Assembly (NCBI GenBank): GCA_025517485.1 | Contig: JAOPKB010000011.1 | Span: forward strand, 1 to 64,000 | Length of the DNA stretch: 64,000 bases | Direction: 5' to 3' | Origin: Natronoglomus mannanivorans | Lineage (GTDB): Archaea; Halobacteriota; Halobacteria; Halobacteriales; Natrialbaceae | Part shown: in pieces, positions 8,711 through 19,380 of the stretch | Layout of the letters: every line of letters begins with the position of its first letter | How positions within the stretch are numbered: the first letter of the stretch is position 1 | The notes under the pieces: generated by a model | Database searches by the model: none | The model's input: the letters and a program-made list of their open reading frames with translations, nothing else | Told to the model about the DNA's origin: nothing | Position numbers and translations under genes: made by a program

Positions 8711-8921
8711 ATCGCTAGGCTCGCCGGGGCGTACCTATACTTGTTTCTCCGGGCGAAACTCACCGCCATTCGTGACGCCGTTTCTCGCCCCGTTTTGGTA
8801 GTTTTTGTACATCTTAGAGCCCAAGAATACGGATTCGACCGATCGAGACGCGTCGCAACTGTCGTGACTCGAGTGACGTTCGTGGGTCGTGTCACTCGAG
8901 ACCCGAACCGTCGTCCCCGGC

Positions 8922-9747
<826 letters not shown>

Positions 9748-9842
9748 CACTCTCTACGCCCGTTCACACTCTGGTACTCATCAAGCCACGGTCTCGCGTC
9801 ACTCCCAACCGATCAAAACGGACCGCTCGAGGCCCGAAACGG

Positions 9843-11609
<1,767 letters not shown>

Positions 11610-11792
11610 TGTCTTTCGAAACGAAAGAGCCGTTAATCAACGTTGTGATAGGATCGGACTGACAGCGGTTTTACGTCGAACAGAGAACAGTGATGTCACT
11701 CGAGTACACGCGAGGACAGCATCCGAACCGACGGAGAACGGAACCAGAAATCGAATCGTGGCGGAACCGAAGTCGAAGCGAATCGCAGACGG

Positions 11793-12437
11793 CTACGGCG
11801 TCTCGCTCGTCTCGATCGAGAACTCGCCGCGTGGGTAGGCGACGCAGGTGAGCACGTAGCCGTCGCCCATCTCGTTCTCGTCGAGCATCTGCTGGTCGTC
11901 GTGTTCGATGAGTTCGTTCGCGTCGCCGGAAATCTTCCCGCCACAGGAGACACACTGGCCCTGTCGGCAGGCGTAGGGGAGGTCCCAGCCCTCGTCTTCG
12001 CCGGCATCGAGCAGCGGTTCGTTGTTGGCGACTTCGATCGTCTCGCCTTCCTTGACGAACTCGATCTCGTAGTGTTCGATCTCGTCTTCGGGGATGTCGG
12101 CGGGACTGGAACTGCCGCCACCGGCCTCGTCACCACCCTCCTCGAGTTCGCCGCCCGCATCGCCGCCGCCAACGGCGACGGCGCCGCCGCCACCGCCGAT
12201 CGCGCGGTTCATCGGCTCGGGGAAGTCCGTCTCCGGAACGCTCTTCGCGCGGTGCTCGAGGACGTTCTGGGTGATGTCCTCGGTCGGTCCCCACGCCGTG
12301 CCCTTGACGAAGTGCAACACGGCGGCACCGACGGTCAGGACGGCCCCGATCGCGATCCCGGCTGTGCTGATCTCGAAGGAGCCACCACCGCCGGCCGCGG
12401 CGACCGTGACGGCGAGCCCGATTGCGCTGATCTCCAT
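11793..12437 (-). CDS. Membrane-associated halophilic 2Fe-2S ferredoxin
   Basis: A 214-residue protein. Two hydrophobic helices at the N-terminus (about 3-20 and 25-45) and a Gly/Ala/Glu-rich linker lead to a plant-type 2Fe-2S domain at about 125-214. The cluster ligands are the three Cys in YACRQGQCVSCGGK and the fourth in YVLTCVAYP. The typical soluble haloarchaeal ferredoxin has an acidic insert instead of membrane anchors. It probably carries electrons at the membrane; the partner is unknown. A TATA-like GGTTTAAC complement sits at 12463-12471, about 30 bp above the ATG, consistent with a leaderless mRNA. Confidence 0.88.
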   Translation of the reverse strand: MEISAIGLAVTVAAAGGGGSFEISTAGIAIGAVLTVGAAVLHFVKGTAWGPTEDITQNVLEHRAKSVPETDFPEPMNRAIGGGGGAVAVGGGDAGGELEEGGDEAGGGSSSPADIPEDEIEHYEIEFVKEGETIEVANNEPLLDAGEDEGWDLPYACRQGQCVSCGGKISGDANELIEHDDQQMLDENEMGDGYVLTCVAYPRGEFSIETSETP

Positions 12438-12525
12438 ATGCGTGGGATTTGGGTGAGGTGGTTTAACTGTATTGGGATTCGGTCGTGTCCCGGGCGTGTG
12501 AGACCGTGGAATCGCGTCTCGCCCG

Positions 12526-12533
12526 CATTTAAG
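12526..12533 (+). promoter_or_regulatory. TATA box for the 127-residue membrane protein gene
   Basis: CATTTAAG is centred 29 bp before the ATG at 12559. This supports that ATG over the GTG at 12544. Confidence 0.55.
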
Positions 12534-12558
12534 TTGGCTTCCTGTGTACGCTCCGGCG

Positions 12559-12942
12559 ATGGTGGATCCACTGACTGCGACGATTCTCGGGGTGTCGGTC
12601 GCCGGCGCGATCGGTCAGGCGATCGTAACCGTTCGCTGGTACGAACCGCCGAAGATCGACGACCGCGAGCCCAATCCGCTGTTCGAGGCCGTGCTCTTCT
12701 TCGTCGCGTTCGGCGCCGTGTTCATGCTGATGGGCTACATGCTCTCTCGCGTCGCCACGCTCGCGCCGCCGTACACCTCGTTCGGCCTCCTCGTCTTCGT
12801 TCCGGTCGGCCTCTATCTGGCCTACGCGACCGCGACGGGGAGACTCGAGACGAGCGAGGATCGAGCGACGACGTTGATGCAGGCGGTCGCCGCGGTCGTC
12901 GTCGCCGTCTACCCCGTGGCGCTGCTGGTCGTCTGGCTCTGA
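12559..12942 (+). CDS. Four-helix membrane protein of unknown function
   Basis: A 127-residue protein with helices at about 5-22 (TATILGVSVAGAIGQAIV), 42-64 (AVLFFVAFGAVFMLMGYML), 70-88 (FGLLVFVPVGLYLAYA) and 105-125 (VAAVVVAVYPVALLVVWL). I do not recognise the family. It is divergent from the ferredoxin gene and 100 bp upstream of the GH3 gene. The start is set by a TATA box 29 bp upstream. Confidence 0.75.
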   Translation: MVDPLTATILGVSVAGAIGQAIVTVRWYEPPKIDDREPNPLFEAVLFFVAFGAVFMLMGYMLSRVATLAPPYTSFGLLVFVPVGLYLAYATATGRLETSEDRATTLMQAVAAVVVAVYPVALLVVWL

Positions 12943-13011
12943 AACCCCGCGCTATCTCGAGGCGACTCACGTCTCCCACGAACTGCCAGCAAGCGACACT
13001 GGTTCGACAGT

Positions 13012-13019
13012 ACTTATGC
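13012..13019 (+). promoter_or_regulatory. TATA-like element for the GH3 gene
   Basis: ACTTATGC lies 28 bp before the ATG at 13043 and itself contains the earlier in-frame ATG at 13016. That makes 13016 unlikely as a start and 13043 the probable leaderless start. Confidence 0.5.
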
Positions 13020-13042
13020 ACGCGCCACGAGCACGTGTCACA

Positions 13043-15262
13043 ATGGCGACGACAGATCCGACCGATCAGGTCGCGACGCTCTGTGAGCAACTCACTCGAG
13101 AGGAGAAACTGCGTCTCGTCCAGGGTGCGCCCGATCCGGAGGGGACTGCGACGGGCTACGTTCCGGGAATCGAGCGCCTCGAGATCCCGCCGTTTCGGCT
13201 CGTCGACGGGCCGATGGGCGTCCGAGCCGGCGGGTTCGAGGAGGGATTGTCGGCGACGGCGTTTCCAGCGTCGATCGCGCTCGCGGCGACGTTCGATCCG
13301 GACCTCGCACGCCGACAGGGAGCGGCGATGGGACGCGAAGCCAAGGCGCGGGGACAGGACGCGGTCCTCGGACCGGGTGTGAACCTGATTCGGGTGCCCC
13401 ACTGCGGGCGCAACTTCGAGTACTTCTCCGAGGATCCGGCGCTGGCGTCGGCGCTGGGTGCGGGCGTCGTCGAGGGACTGCAGGATGAGGACGTCGTCGC
13501 GACGCCGAAACACTACGTCGCGAACAGCCAGGAGACCGACCGCGTCACGGTCAGCGCCGAGGTCGACGAGCGGACGCTTCGCGAACTCTACCTCCCCGCG
13601 TTCCGCGCGGCCGTCGAGGCCGGTGCGGGATCGGTGATGACCGCCTACAACCGGATCAACGGCACGTACGCGAACGACCACCGATACCTCGTTCAGGAGG
13701 TGCTCAAAGACGAGTGGGGGTTCGACGGCTACGTCGTCTCCGACTGGTTCGCGACGAAAGACACCGTCGGCGCCGCGACCGGCGGCCTCGACCTCGAGAT
13801 GCCTGGCGGGTCGGTCGCGGACGCGTTCTCGTTCGACGCGCCGGACGACGACGGAGAAGAGGACGGGGACCACTCGGCGGACGCATCCGCCGGCCCGCCC
13901 GAAGACGTCGACCTCGAGTCCATCTTCACCGGGGGCATGCCCGGTCCGGAGCAAGGCGGGGTCTTCGGCGACTCGCTGGCCGAGGCGATCGAGTCCGGCG
14001 ACGTCTCGCCGGAGCGACTCGACGACATGGTCGTCCGAATCCTCGGCCAACTCGAGCGGATCGGTTTGCTCGAGGGCGAGGGTGCCACCACCGAGCGAGA
14101 CGACAGGGAGGGCGAACTCGACACGCCCGAACACCGCGATCTCGCCGAGCAGGTTGCGACCCGCGGAACGGTCCTCCTGAAGAACGACGGCGTCCTGCCG
14201 CTGTCCGACGACGACCGCGTCGCGCTGATCGGCCCGAACGTCGACGAGGCGACGGTCGGCGGCGGCGGGTCGTCGGCGGTGACGCCGTTTCGCGAGGTCA
14301 GTCCCGTGGAGGGGCTTCGCGACCGTGCTGGCGAGATCAGCGTCGCCCGCGGCGTCCCCGAGATCGAATCCATGTCGTTCGAGGATCTGTTTCCGTTCGG
14401 GGACGACGCGGACGGAGACCAAGACGACGGCGGCCCCGAACCGACCGTCGAAGAGGCTGTTTCGACCGCTGCCGCGGCGGACGTCGCCGTCGTCTTCGTC
14501 CGGGACGCGACTACCGAGGCCCGCGATCGCGAGCGCCTTCGATTGCCCGGCGAGCAGGACGCGCTCGTCGACGCCGTCGCCGACGCCGCCGATCGCACGG
14601 TCGTCGTGGTCAACTCGAGCGGCCCCGTCGAACTCCCCTGGCGCGAGGACGTCGACGCGATCGTCGAGGCGTGGTATCCGGGGCAGGCCGACGGCGACGC
14701 GACCGCCGCGGTGCTGTACGGCGACGTCGACCCCGCGGGACGACTCCCGGTCACCTTCGCACCCGAGGACGAGTATCCGATCACCGACGAACGCCGCTAT
14801 CCCGGCGTCGACGACGAGGCCCACTACGAGGAAGGGTTGTTCGTCGGCTACCGTCACTTCGACGACGCGGGCGTCGAACCGACGTACCCGTTCGGACACG
14901 GGGACTCCTACGCCGCGTTCGAGTACGGCGACGTGGAGGTCGAAGACGGAGACGATACCGAGACGACGATCCGCGTCCCCCTCGAGAACGTCGCCGACCG
15001 TTCGGGCCGTGAGGTAGTACAGGTCTACGTTCGGCCGCCGAAACTGAAGGACGGGCCGGAACGCCCCGTCAGGGAACTCGCCGGCTTCGCGGCGGTCGAC
15101 CTCGAGGCGGGCGAGACACGGACGGTCGAGATCGAACTCGCGGACCGGGCGCTCGCCCGCTACGACGAGGACGAGGGCTGGACGGTCGATTCCGGCGAGT
15201 ACGTCCTCGAGGTCGGGCGCTCATCGCGAGACGTTCGGTCGACGACGGCGCTCGAGCGGTGA
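13043..15262 (+). CDS. Glycoside hydrolase family 3 (beta-glucosidase-like)
   Basis: A 739-residue protein. The N-terminal TIM barrel has RLVDGPMGVRAGG, the KHYVANSQETDR substrate-binding motif and the nucleophile Asp in GYVVSDWFAT. The second alpha/beta domain has GTVLLKNDGVLPL and AVVFVRDAT. A fibronectin-III-like C-terminal domain (about 640-735) contains VVQVYVRPP and LAGFAAVDLEAGETR. There is no signal peptide, so it should act in the cytosol on imported oligosaccharides. Acidic inserts (DDDGEEDGDHSADAS) interrupt the barrel end. Family members release terminal beta-glucose, xylose or N-acetylglucosamine; the substrate is not decidable. A T-rich tract (15315-15320) follows it. Confidence 0.9.
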   Translation: MATTDPTDQVATLCEQLTREEKLRLVQGAPDPEGTATGYVPGIERLEIPPFRLVDGPMGVRAGGFEEGLSATAFPASIALAATFDPDLARRQGAAMGREAKARGQDAVLGPGVNLIRVPHCGRNFEYFSEDPALASALGAGVVEGLQDEDVVATPKHYVANSQETDRVTVSAEVDERTLRELYLPAFRAAVEAGAGSVMTAYNRINGTYANDHRYLVQEVLKDEWGFDGYVVSDWFATKDTVGAATGGLDLEMPGGSVADAFSFDAPDDDGEEDGDHSADASAGPPEDVDLESIFTGGMPGPEQGGVFGDSLAEAIESGDVSPERLDDMVVRILGQLERIGLLEGEGATTERDDREGELDTPEHRDLAEQVATRGTVLLKNDGVLPLSDDDRVALIGPNVDEATVGGGGSSAVTPFREVSPVEGLRDRAGEISVARGVPEIESMSFEDLFPFGDDADGDQDDGGPEPTVEEAVSTAAAADVAVVFVRDATTEARDRERLRLPGEQDALVDAVADAADRTVVVVNSSGPVELPWREDVDAIVEAWYPGQADGDATAAVLYGDVDPAGRLPVTFAPEDEYPITDERRYPGVDDEAHYEEGLFVGYRHFDDAGVEPTYPFGHGDSYAAFEYGDVEVEDGDDTETTIRVPLENVADRSGREVVQVYVRPPKLKDGPERPVRELAGFAAVDLEAGETRTVEIELADRALARYDEDEGWTVDSGEYVLEVGRSSRDVRSTTALER

Positions 15263-15333
15263 ACATCTTCGGACGGACCTCGGTGAACTGGTTTCGGACG
15301 GTTGGTAGTCCAAGTTTTTGACACCGAGCCTAC

Positions 15334-15340
15334 GTTTAAG
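15334..15340 (+). promoter_or_regulatory. TATA box of the ABC exporter operon
   Basis: GTTTAAG is centred 27 bp before the ATG at 15364, favouring that codon over the ATG at 15355. Confidence 0.5.
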
Positions 15341-15363
15341 TCGGATATCGTCGTATGTCCCCT

Positions 15364-16260
15364 ATGTCTGCCATCGAGATAGCCGATCTCACGAAACGAT
15401 ACGGTGAGGTCGCCGCAAACGACGGTGTCACCTTCGACGTTGAGGCCGGCGAAATATTCGGCTATCTCGGCCCGAACGGTGCGGGCAAGACGACGACGAT
15501 TCGTCTGCTACTCGGTCTCATCAAACCGACGTCTGGAACTGCGACAGTACTCGGCACGGATATCCGTGACAGACGGGCACTCACTGAGGCCAAAGCCAAC
15601 GTGGGATATCTGCCGGACACGCTCGGATTCGAGGAGCGACTCACCGGTCGGCAGGTGCTCGACTACTTCGCCCGGATGCGAGGTGATCGACGACGGGAAG
15701 AGTTACTGGAACTGTTCACTCCCCCGCTCGATCAGCGGGTCGAGACGTACTCGGCGGGCAACCGCCGGATGCTCGGGATTGTGCAGGCGTTCATGCACGA
15801 TCCGGACCTCGCCATTCTGGACGAACCGACGGCCGGGCTGGACCCGCTCAAACAGGACCGGATGCACGCCTTCATCGAAGCGGAACGTGACGCCGGCAAG
15901 ACCATCTTCTTCTCGTCGCACGTCCTCAGCGAAGTACAACGCGTCTGTGACCGCGTGGGTATCATTCGGGAGGGGAAACTGGTCGCCCTCGAGCACATCG
16001 ACGACTTACTCGAGCGGGGTGGAAAGCACGTTCGAGTGCAGTTAGCGGAGGCGGTCGACGAAGAGCGGTTCGTCACGGCGGAGATGATCGACGTCGAGAC
16101 CGTCGGGAGCACGGTTCGGTTCACCTACACCGGCGAGTCCGCCGCGCTGCTCGAGCATCTCGTCCGCTTCGAGGTCGAAGACGTGGATATCGGCGATCCA
16201 CAGCTCGACGACATCTTCAAACACTACTACGGGGACGACTCCCCTGCGAGGGAAGAATGA
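15364..16260 (+). CDS. ABC transporter ATP-binding protein
   Basis: A 298-residue CcmA-type ATPase. Walker A is GPNGAGKTT (about 37-45), the Q-loop region is NVGYLPDTLGFEERLTG, Walker B is LAILDEPTAGLDP, and the H-loop is FFSSHVLSEVQ. The signature motif reads YSAGN rather than LSGGQ, a variation seen in this subfamily. About 75 C-terminal residues form the usual regulatory extension. It overlaps the first permease by 4 bp (ATGA), so the two are translationally coupled. It powers the exporter made with the next two permeases, and the substrate is unknown. Confidence 0.93.
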   Translation: MSAIEIADLTKRYGEVAANDGVTFDVEAGEIFGYLGPNGAGKTTTIRLLLGLIKPTSGTATVLGTDIRDRRALTEAKANVGYLPDTLGFEERLTGRQVLDYFARMRGDRRREELLELFTPPLDQRVETYSAGNRRMLGIVQAFMHDPDLAILDEPTAGLDPLKQDRMHAFIEAERDAGKTIFFSSHVLSEVQRVCDRVGIIREGKLVALEHIDDLLERGGKHVRVQLAEAVDEERFVTAEMIDVETVGSTVRFTYTGESAALLEHLVRFEVEDVDIGDPQLDDIFKHYYGDDSPAREE

Positions 16261-17039
16261 CGGCCATTCTCCGCAACGAGTCGGGGAAACTGCTCCGCGG
16301 GACGCTCACCCTGACCGGGCTGCTCGTCGTGCTCACGGCGTTCTTTTTCGTCGTCTTCCCGAGCATTCAGGAGGAGGCAGAACTGTTCGAAGAGGTGTAC
16401 CCCGAGTACATGCTCGAACTGCTTGGGATCGAAGAACTCCACACGATCGAGGGGTTCGTCGGCGGCTACATCTTCCCGTTCGTCTGGATCCTCCTCGCCG
16501 GAATCTACTTCGCGTACATCAGTGCGGGGATGATCTCGAGAGACGTCCGCACGCGTCGGCTGGATCTCACCCTCGCCGGTCCGGTCTCCCGCGAGTCGGT
16601 CCTCCTCCAGAAAGTCGCCGCCCTGTGGGTTCCTCTGGTCGCATTGAATCTCGGACTGGCGACCGTGTTGTTCGTCGGTGCGACGCTCCTCGGCGAGTCG
16701 TTCGATCTCGTCTCCCTCGCGATGGTCCACCTGCTCGGGACTCCCTACCTGCTCGCCTGTGCCGGCATCGGCATCGTCCTGTCCGTCGTCGTCGATCGCG
16801 TCGAAACCGCTCAGGCCGTGTCGCTGGTGCTCGTATTCGTTCTCTGGCTGGTCGACGGCCTCTCCAGTATGAGTCCCGACTTCGAGTGGGTCGGCGATCT
16901 GACGCTCAGTCGGTACTACGACCCGTCGGCGATCCTCGTCCACGAGGAGTACGCATTCGTCGACGCCGGGCTCCTCCTCGCGGTGTTTCTCGTTCTGCTT
17001 GGCGTCGCCGTCCTCGTCTTCACACGGAGGGATATCTGA
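16257..17039 (+). CDS. ABC-2 type permease, first paralogue
   Basis: A 260-residue, six-helix ABC-2 membrane protein starting MTAILRNESGKLLRG. Landmarks are the ELLGIEELHTIEGFVGGYI loop, the amphipathic SRDVRTRRLDLTLAGPVSRE segment typical of NosY/ABC-2 permeases, and a final helix ending VLVFTRRDI. It has about two-thirds identity with the next permease along its whole length, so the pair arose by tandem duplication and probably forms a heterodimer. It overlaps the ATPase gene by ATGA. Confidence 0.9.
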   Translation: MTAILRNESGKLLRGTLTLTGLLVVLTAFFFVVFPSIQEEAELFEEVYPEYMLELLGIEELHTIEGFVGGYIFPFVWILLAGIYFAYISAGMISRDVRTRRLDLTLAGPVSRESVLLQKVAALWVPLVALNLGLATVLFVGATLLGESFDLVSLAMVHLLGTPYLLACAGIGIVLSVVVDRVETAQAVSLVLVFVLWLVDGLSSMSPDFEWVGDLTLSRYYDPSAILVHEEYAFVDAGLLLAVFLVLLGVAVLVFTRRDI

Positions 17040-17040
17040 C

Positions 17041-17160
17041 ATGTCGTCCGATCTCAGGCCGTTCGACGCACATATCGAACGGGTCGGTCGACGGATCGAC
17101 ACCACGGCTCGGTGTCACGGCAAGTCCGACGCAGGCGGAACACTGGAGGGAACGCCATGA
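17041..17160 (+). CDS. 39-residue ORF wedged between the paired permeases
   Basis: The ATG starts one base after the stop of permease 1, and the TGA at 17158-17160 overlaps the ATG of permease 2 as ATGA. The product begins MSSDLRPFDAHIERVGRR, is polar, and has no recognised domain. Its exact fit between the two stop/start junctions suggests that it is translated and couples permease 2 to permease 1. It might equally be a linker left from the duplication, with ribosome re-initiation its only role. GC bias at third positions is weaker than in its neighbours. Confidence 0.4.
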   Translation: MSSDLRPFDAHIERVGRRIDTTARCHGKSDAGGTLEGTP

Positions 17161-17939
17161 CGGCTATTCTCCGACTCGAGTCCAGAAAGCGAGTGCGTGG
17201 CTCGATCGTTCTGCTCGTCGTGTTCGGCGTGCTGTCGGCTCTCTACTTCTCGATGTTTCCCGGCATCCAAGAAGAGATGGAAGTACTCGAGGAAGCGTTC
17301 CCGGGGTACATGTTCGACATGTTCATGATCGAAGAGATACACACGATCGAAGGGTTCATCGCCGCCGAAATCTACTCGTTCTTCTGGGCTCTCCTCCTCC
17401 CCATCTACTTCGCGTACGTCGGAGCCGGCCTGATCGCTGGCGACGTCCAGAACCGGACGATGGACCTCACGCTCTCTATGCCAGTCTCTCGCGAGTCGAT
17501 CGTGCTTCAGAAGGTTTCTGCGCTGTGGGTTCCGCTGGTCGTGTTGAACGTCGGGGTTCCGATCGTCGTCTACGTCGGCGCGCGCCTCATCGGTGAGTCG
17601 TTCGATCCGGTTTCCCTCGCGATGGTGCATCTGCTCTCGATTCCTTACCTGCTGGTCTGTGCCGGCATCGGACTCGTACTCTCGGTACTCGTCGACCACG
17701 TACGAACCGCCAGAGCGGCGGCCCTGACGCTGGTGTTCGTCCTCTGGCTGGTCGATGCCGTCTCGAGGGTGGATCCGGACTTCGAGTGGATCGGCGAGGT
17801 CACGCCGAGTCGATACTACGACCAGACGGAGATTCTCGTTCACCAGGAGTACGCGCTCCTCGACGCCGGGATTCTCTTCGTGGGATTTCTCGTCCTGTTG
17901 GGCGTCGCCGTCCTCGTCTTCATCCGTCGAGACATCTGA
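17157..17939 (+). CDS. ABC-2 type permease, second paralogue
   Basis: A 260-residue, six-helix protein, collinear with the first permease (MTAILRLESRKRVRG; MIEEIHTIEGFIAAEIY; AGDVQNRTMDLTLSMPVSRE; ending VLVFIRRDI). I chose the ATG at 17157 because it aligns with the start of the paralogue; an upstream GTG at 17112 would add 15 residues without counterpart. It is the last gene of the probable ATPase-permease-permease operon. Confidence 0.9.
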   Translation: MTAILRLESRKRVRGSIVLLVVFGVLSALYFSMFPGIQEEMEVLEEAFPGYMFDMFMIEEIHTIEGFIAAEIYSFFWALLLPIYFAYVGAGLIAGDVQNRTMDLTLSMPVSRESIVLQKVSALWVPLVVLNVGVPIVVYVGARLIGESFDPVSLAMVHLLSIPYLLVCAGIGLVLSVLVDHVRTARAAALTLVFVLWLVDAVSRVDPDFEWIGEVTPSRYYDQTEILVHQEYALLDAGILFVGFLVLLGVAVLVFIRRDI

Positions 17940-18028
17940 TCGAGCCAGTCGGTATCTCGGCGCTGACAGTCACAGCGAGCCGAACGATGGCCCCGGCTAT
18001 ATCGAAACAGAGTGCGTAGCTCGTGTCG

Positions 18029-19042
18029 ATGACACCGAACCGACGGGACGTTCTCACGTTCGCAGCCACGGCGGCGACAGCGGTCACCGTCGGAACGACG
18101 CGGCCATTTGCAGCCGAGAGACGAGCGGCGCTCGAGGACGACCGCGGGGACGAACTCCCGGCGTACAGCCAGTGGCTCACACTCGACGACGGTGGACTCG
18201 AGTTCACCTCCGTCGACTGGGCGTCTCTCGAAACGTACGTGGAAGGCGAACTCGAGACGATACTAGACGACGACACGGACGTTCCAGCGGAATACGACGC
18301 AGATCCGATGATCGCACTCCCGTCGGATGGGATGTTGTCGGCGTACTTCTTCGTCAGTCTCGATCTCGTCGAGTACGGACTCGCCAGACTCCTCGAGGAG
18401 GATGCGTTCGAGTCGACTATCGAGGGACTCGTCCAGCTGAACGAGGCGTTCGTCGTGACGGGGACTATCGAACCTGCGGAGATCGACGATCGATTGACCG
18501 CCGAGCCGGAACTCGAATTCATCAGACGAATGGAACGGACGGACGAGATCGGCGAGTACGACGTCTATACACCGGTCGAAGGTGAGAGCGACGCCGCGAT
18601 TGCCGTCGGCGGCGACGCGCTCGTGATCGACACCGGTGGCGGCAGGACAGACGAGGCCACGGACGAAAACGACCCAGTGACGATACTCCAGCGCACCATC
18701 GGAGCCTCGGAGGGCAATGTCGAGCGAGCGACAGACGAGTCCGAGGCGTTCGAGTGGCTCGTCGAGAGCGCCGGCCGCGGTGACGTCGTCGTCGGTCAGT
18801 ACGGCGATCCGTCCGACACCAACGCTGACTCGACGTTCGAGGCACTCGAGGACGCGGAGGGGCTCGTCTCGTCGCTCACCGTCGAAGACGAGGAGACGTC
18901 TACTGGTGACTTCGCCGCGATCGTTGCCGAACCGAACGAAGACGCACTTGAGGAGTTACTCGGAGCCTCCGCTGACGAGCAGTCGGTCGACGTCGATGGG
19001 GATCGTGTCACCGCGACGGCGACGTGGCGAGAGGTGGACTGA
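18029..19042 (+). CDS. Exported haloarchaeal protein of unknown function
   Basis: A 337-residue protein. The N-terminus MTPNRRDVLTFAATAATAV is a Tat-like signal (NRRDVL plus an Ala/Thr hydrophobic run) without a lipobox Cys. The mature part is acidic and forms repeated alpha/beta strands (ALPSDGMLSAYFFVSLDLV; EAFVVTGTIEPAEIDDRL; YDVYTPVEGESDAAIAVGG). I do not recognise a family. It follows the exporter operon by 90 bp in the same direction and may be co-expressed. The ATG at 18029 was preferred over GTG at 18023 because it puts the twin Arg near the start. Confidence 0.65.
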   Translation: MTPNRRDVLTFAATAATAVTVGTTRPFAAERRAALEDDRGDELPAYSQWLTLDDGGLEFTSVDWASLETYVEGELETILDDDTDVPAEYDADPMIALPSDGMLSAYFFVSLDLVEYGLARLLEEDAFESTIEGLVQLNEAFVVTGTIEPAEIDDRLTAEPELEFIRRMERTDEIGEYDVYTPVEGESDAAIAVGGDALVIDTGGGRTDEATDENDPVTILQRTIGASEGNVERATDESEAFEWLVESAGRGDVVVGQYGDPSDTNADSTFEALEDAEGLVSSLTVEDEETSTGDFAAIVAEPNEDALEELLGASADEQSVDVDGDRVTATATWREVD

Positions 19043-19380
19043 CGATCGACTGGCCCTCGAACGTCTCGACGTCGGCGTCGGCGTCGTCCGTCGGAGTCGA
19101 TCTCGTACCGTTCGAGGTTGACGTCACTCCTCGCGTCGGTTCGTCGACTCAGAAATCAATGACCGATCACACTCGAGTCGATTCGCAGCATCCGAGATCG
19201 GCGGACGGTTACATTCACGAGGAGTCGTCAGCCGTCGTCGGCGCGGAGTCGCTGCCGGCAGCGGACAGACGGGATCGCTCAGTCAGCGTTCGGAGTGGTT
19301 TCGTGGCGCTCACTCCGGTGTATTCGCCTCCTTTCAGAAGCCGAATTGCGTGCGGATTCGCGACGAGGTGTGGACGGAAG
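19043..19380. other. 338-bp interval between convergent genes
   Basis: I see no gene, no repeat and no clear terminator. The interval lies between the rightward exported-protein gene and the leftward flippase gene, so it holds the 3' ends of both. Open frames across it lack coding bias. Confidence 0.5.

Noticed and set aside
12722-14899. Very long open frame (725 codons) antisense to the GH3 gene
   Set aside because: GC-rich DNA keeps the antisense frame open. The sense GH3 protein has catalytic motifs and codon bias, and the antisense product has no recognisable motif.
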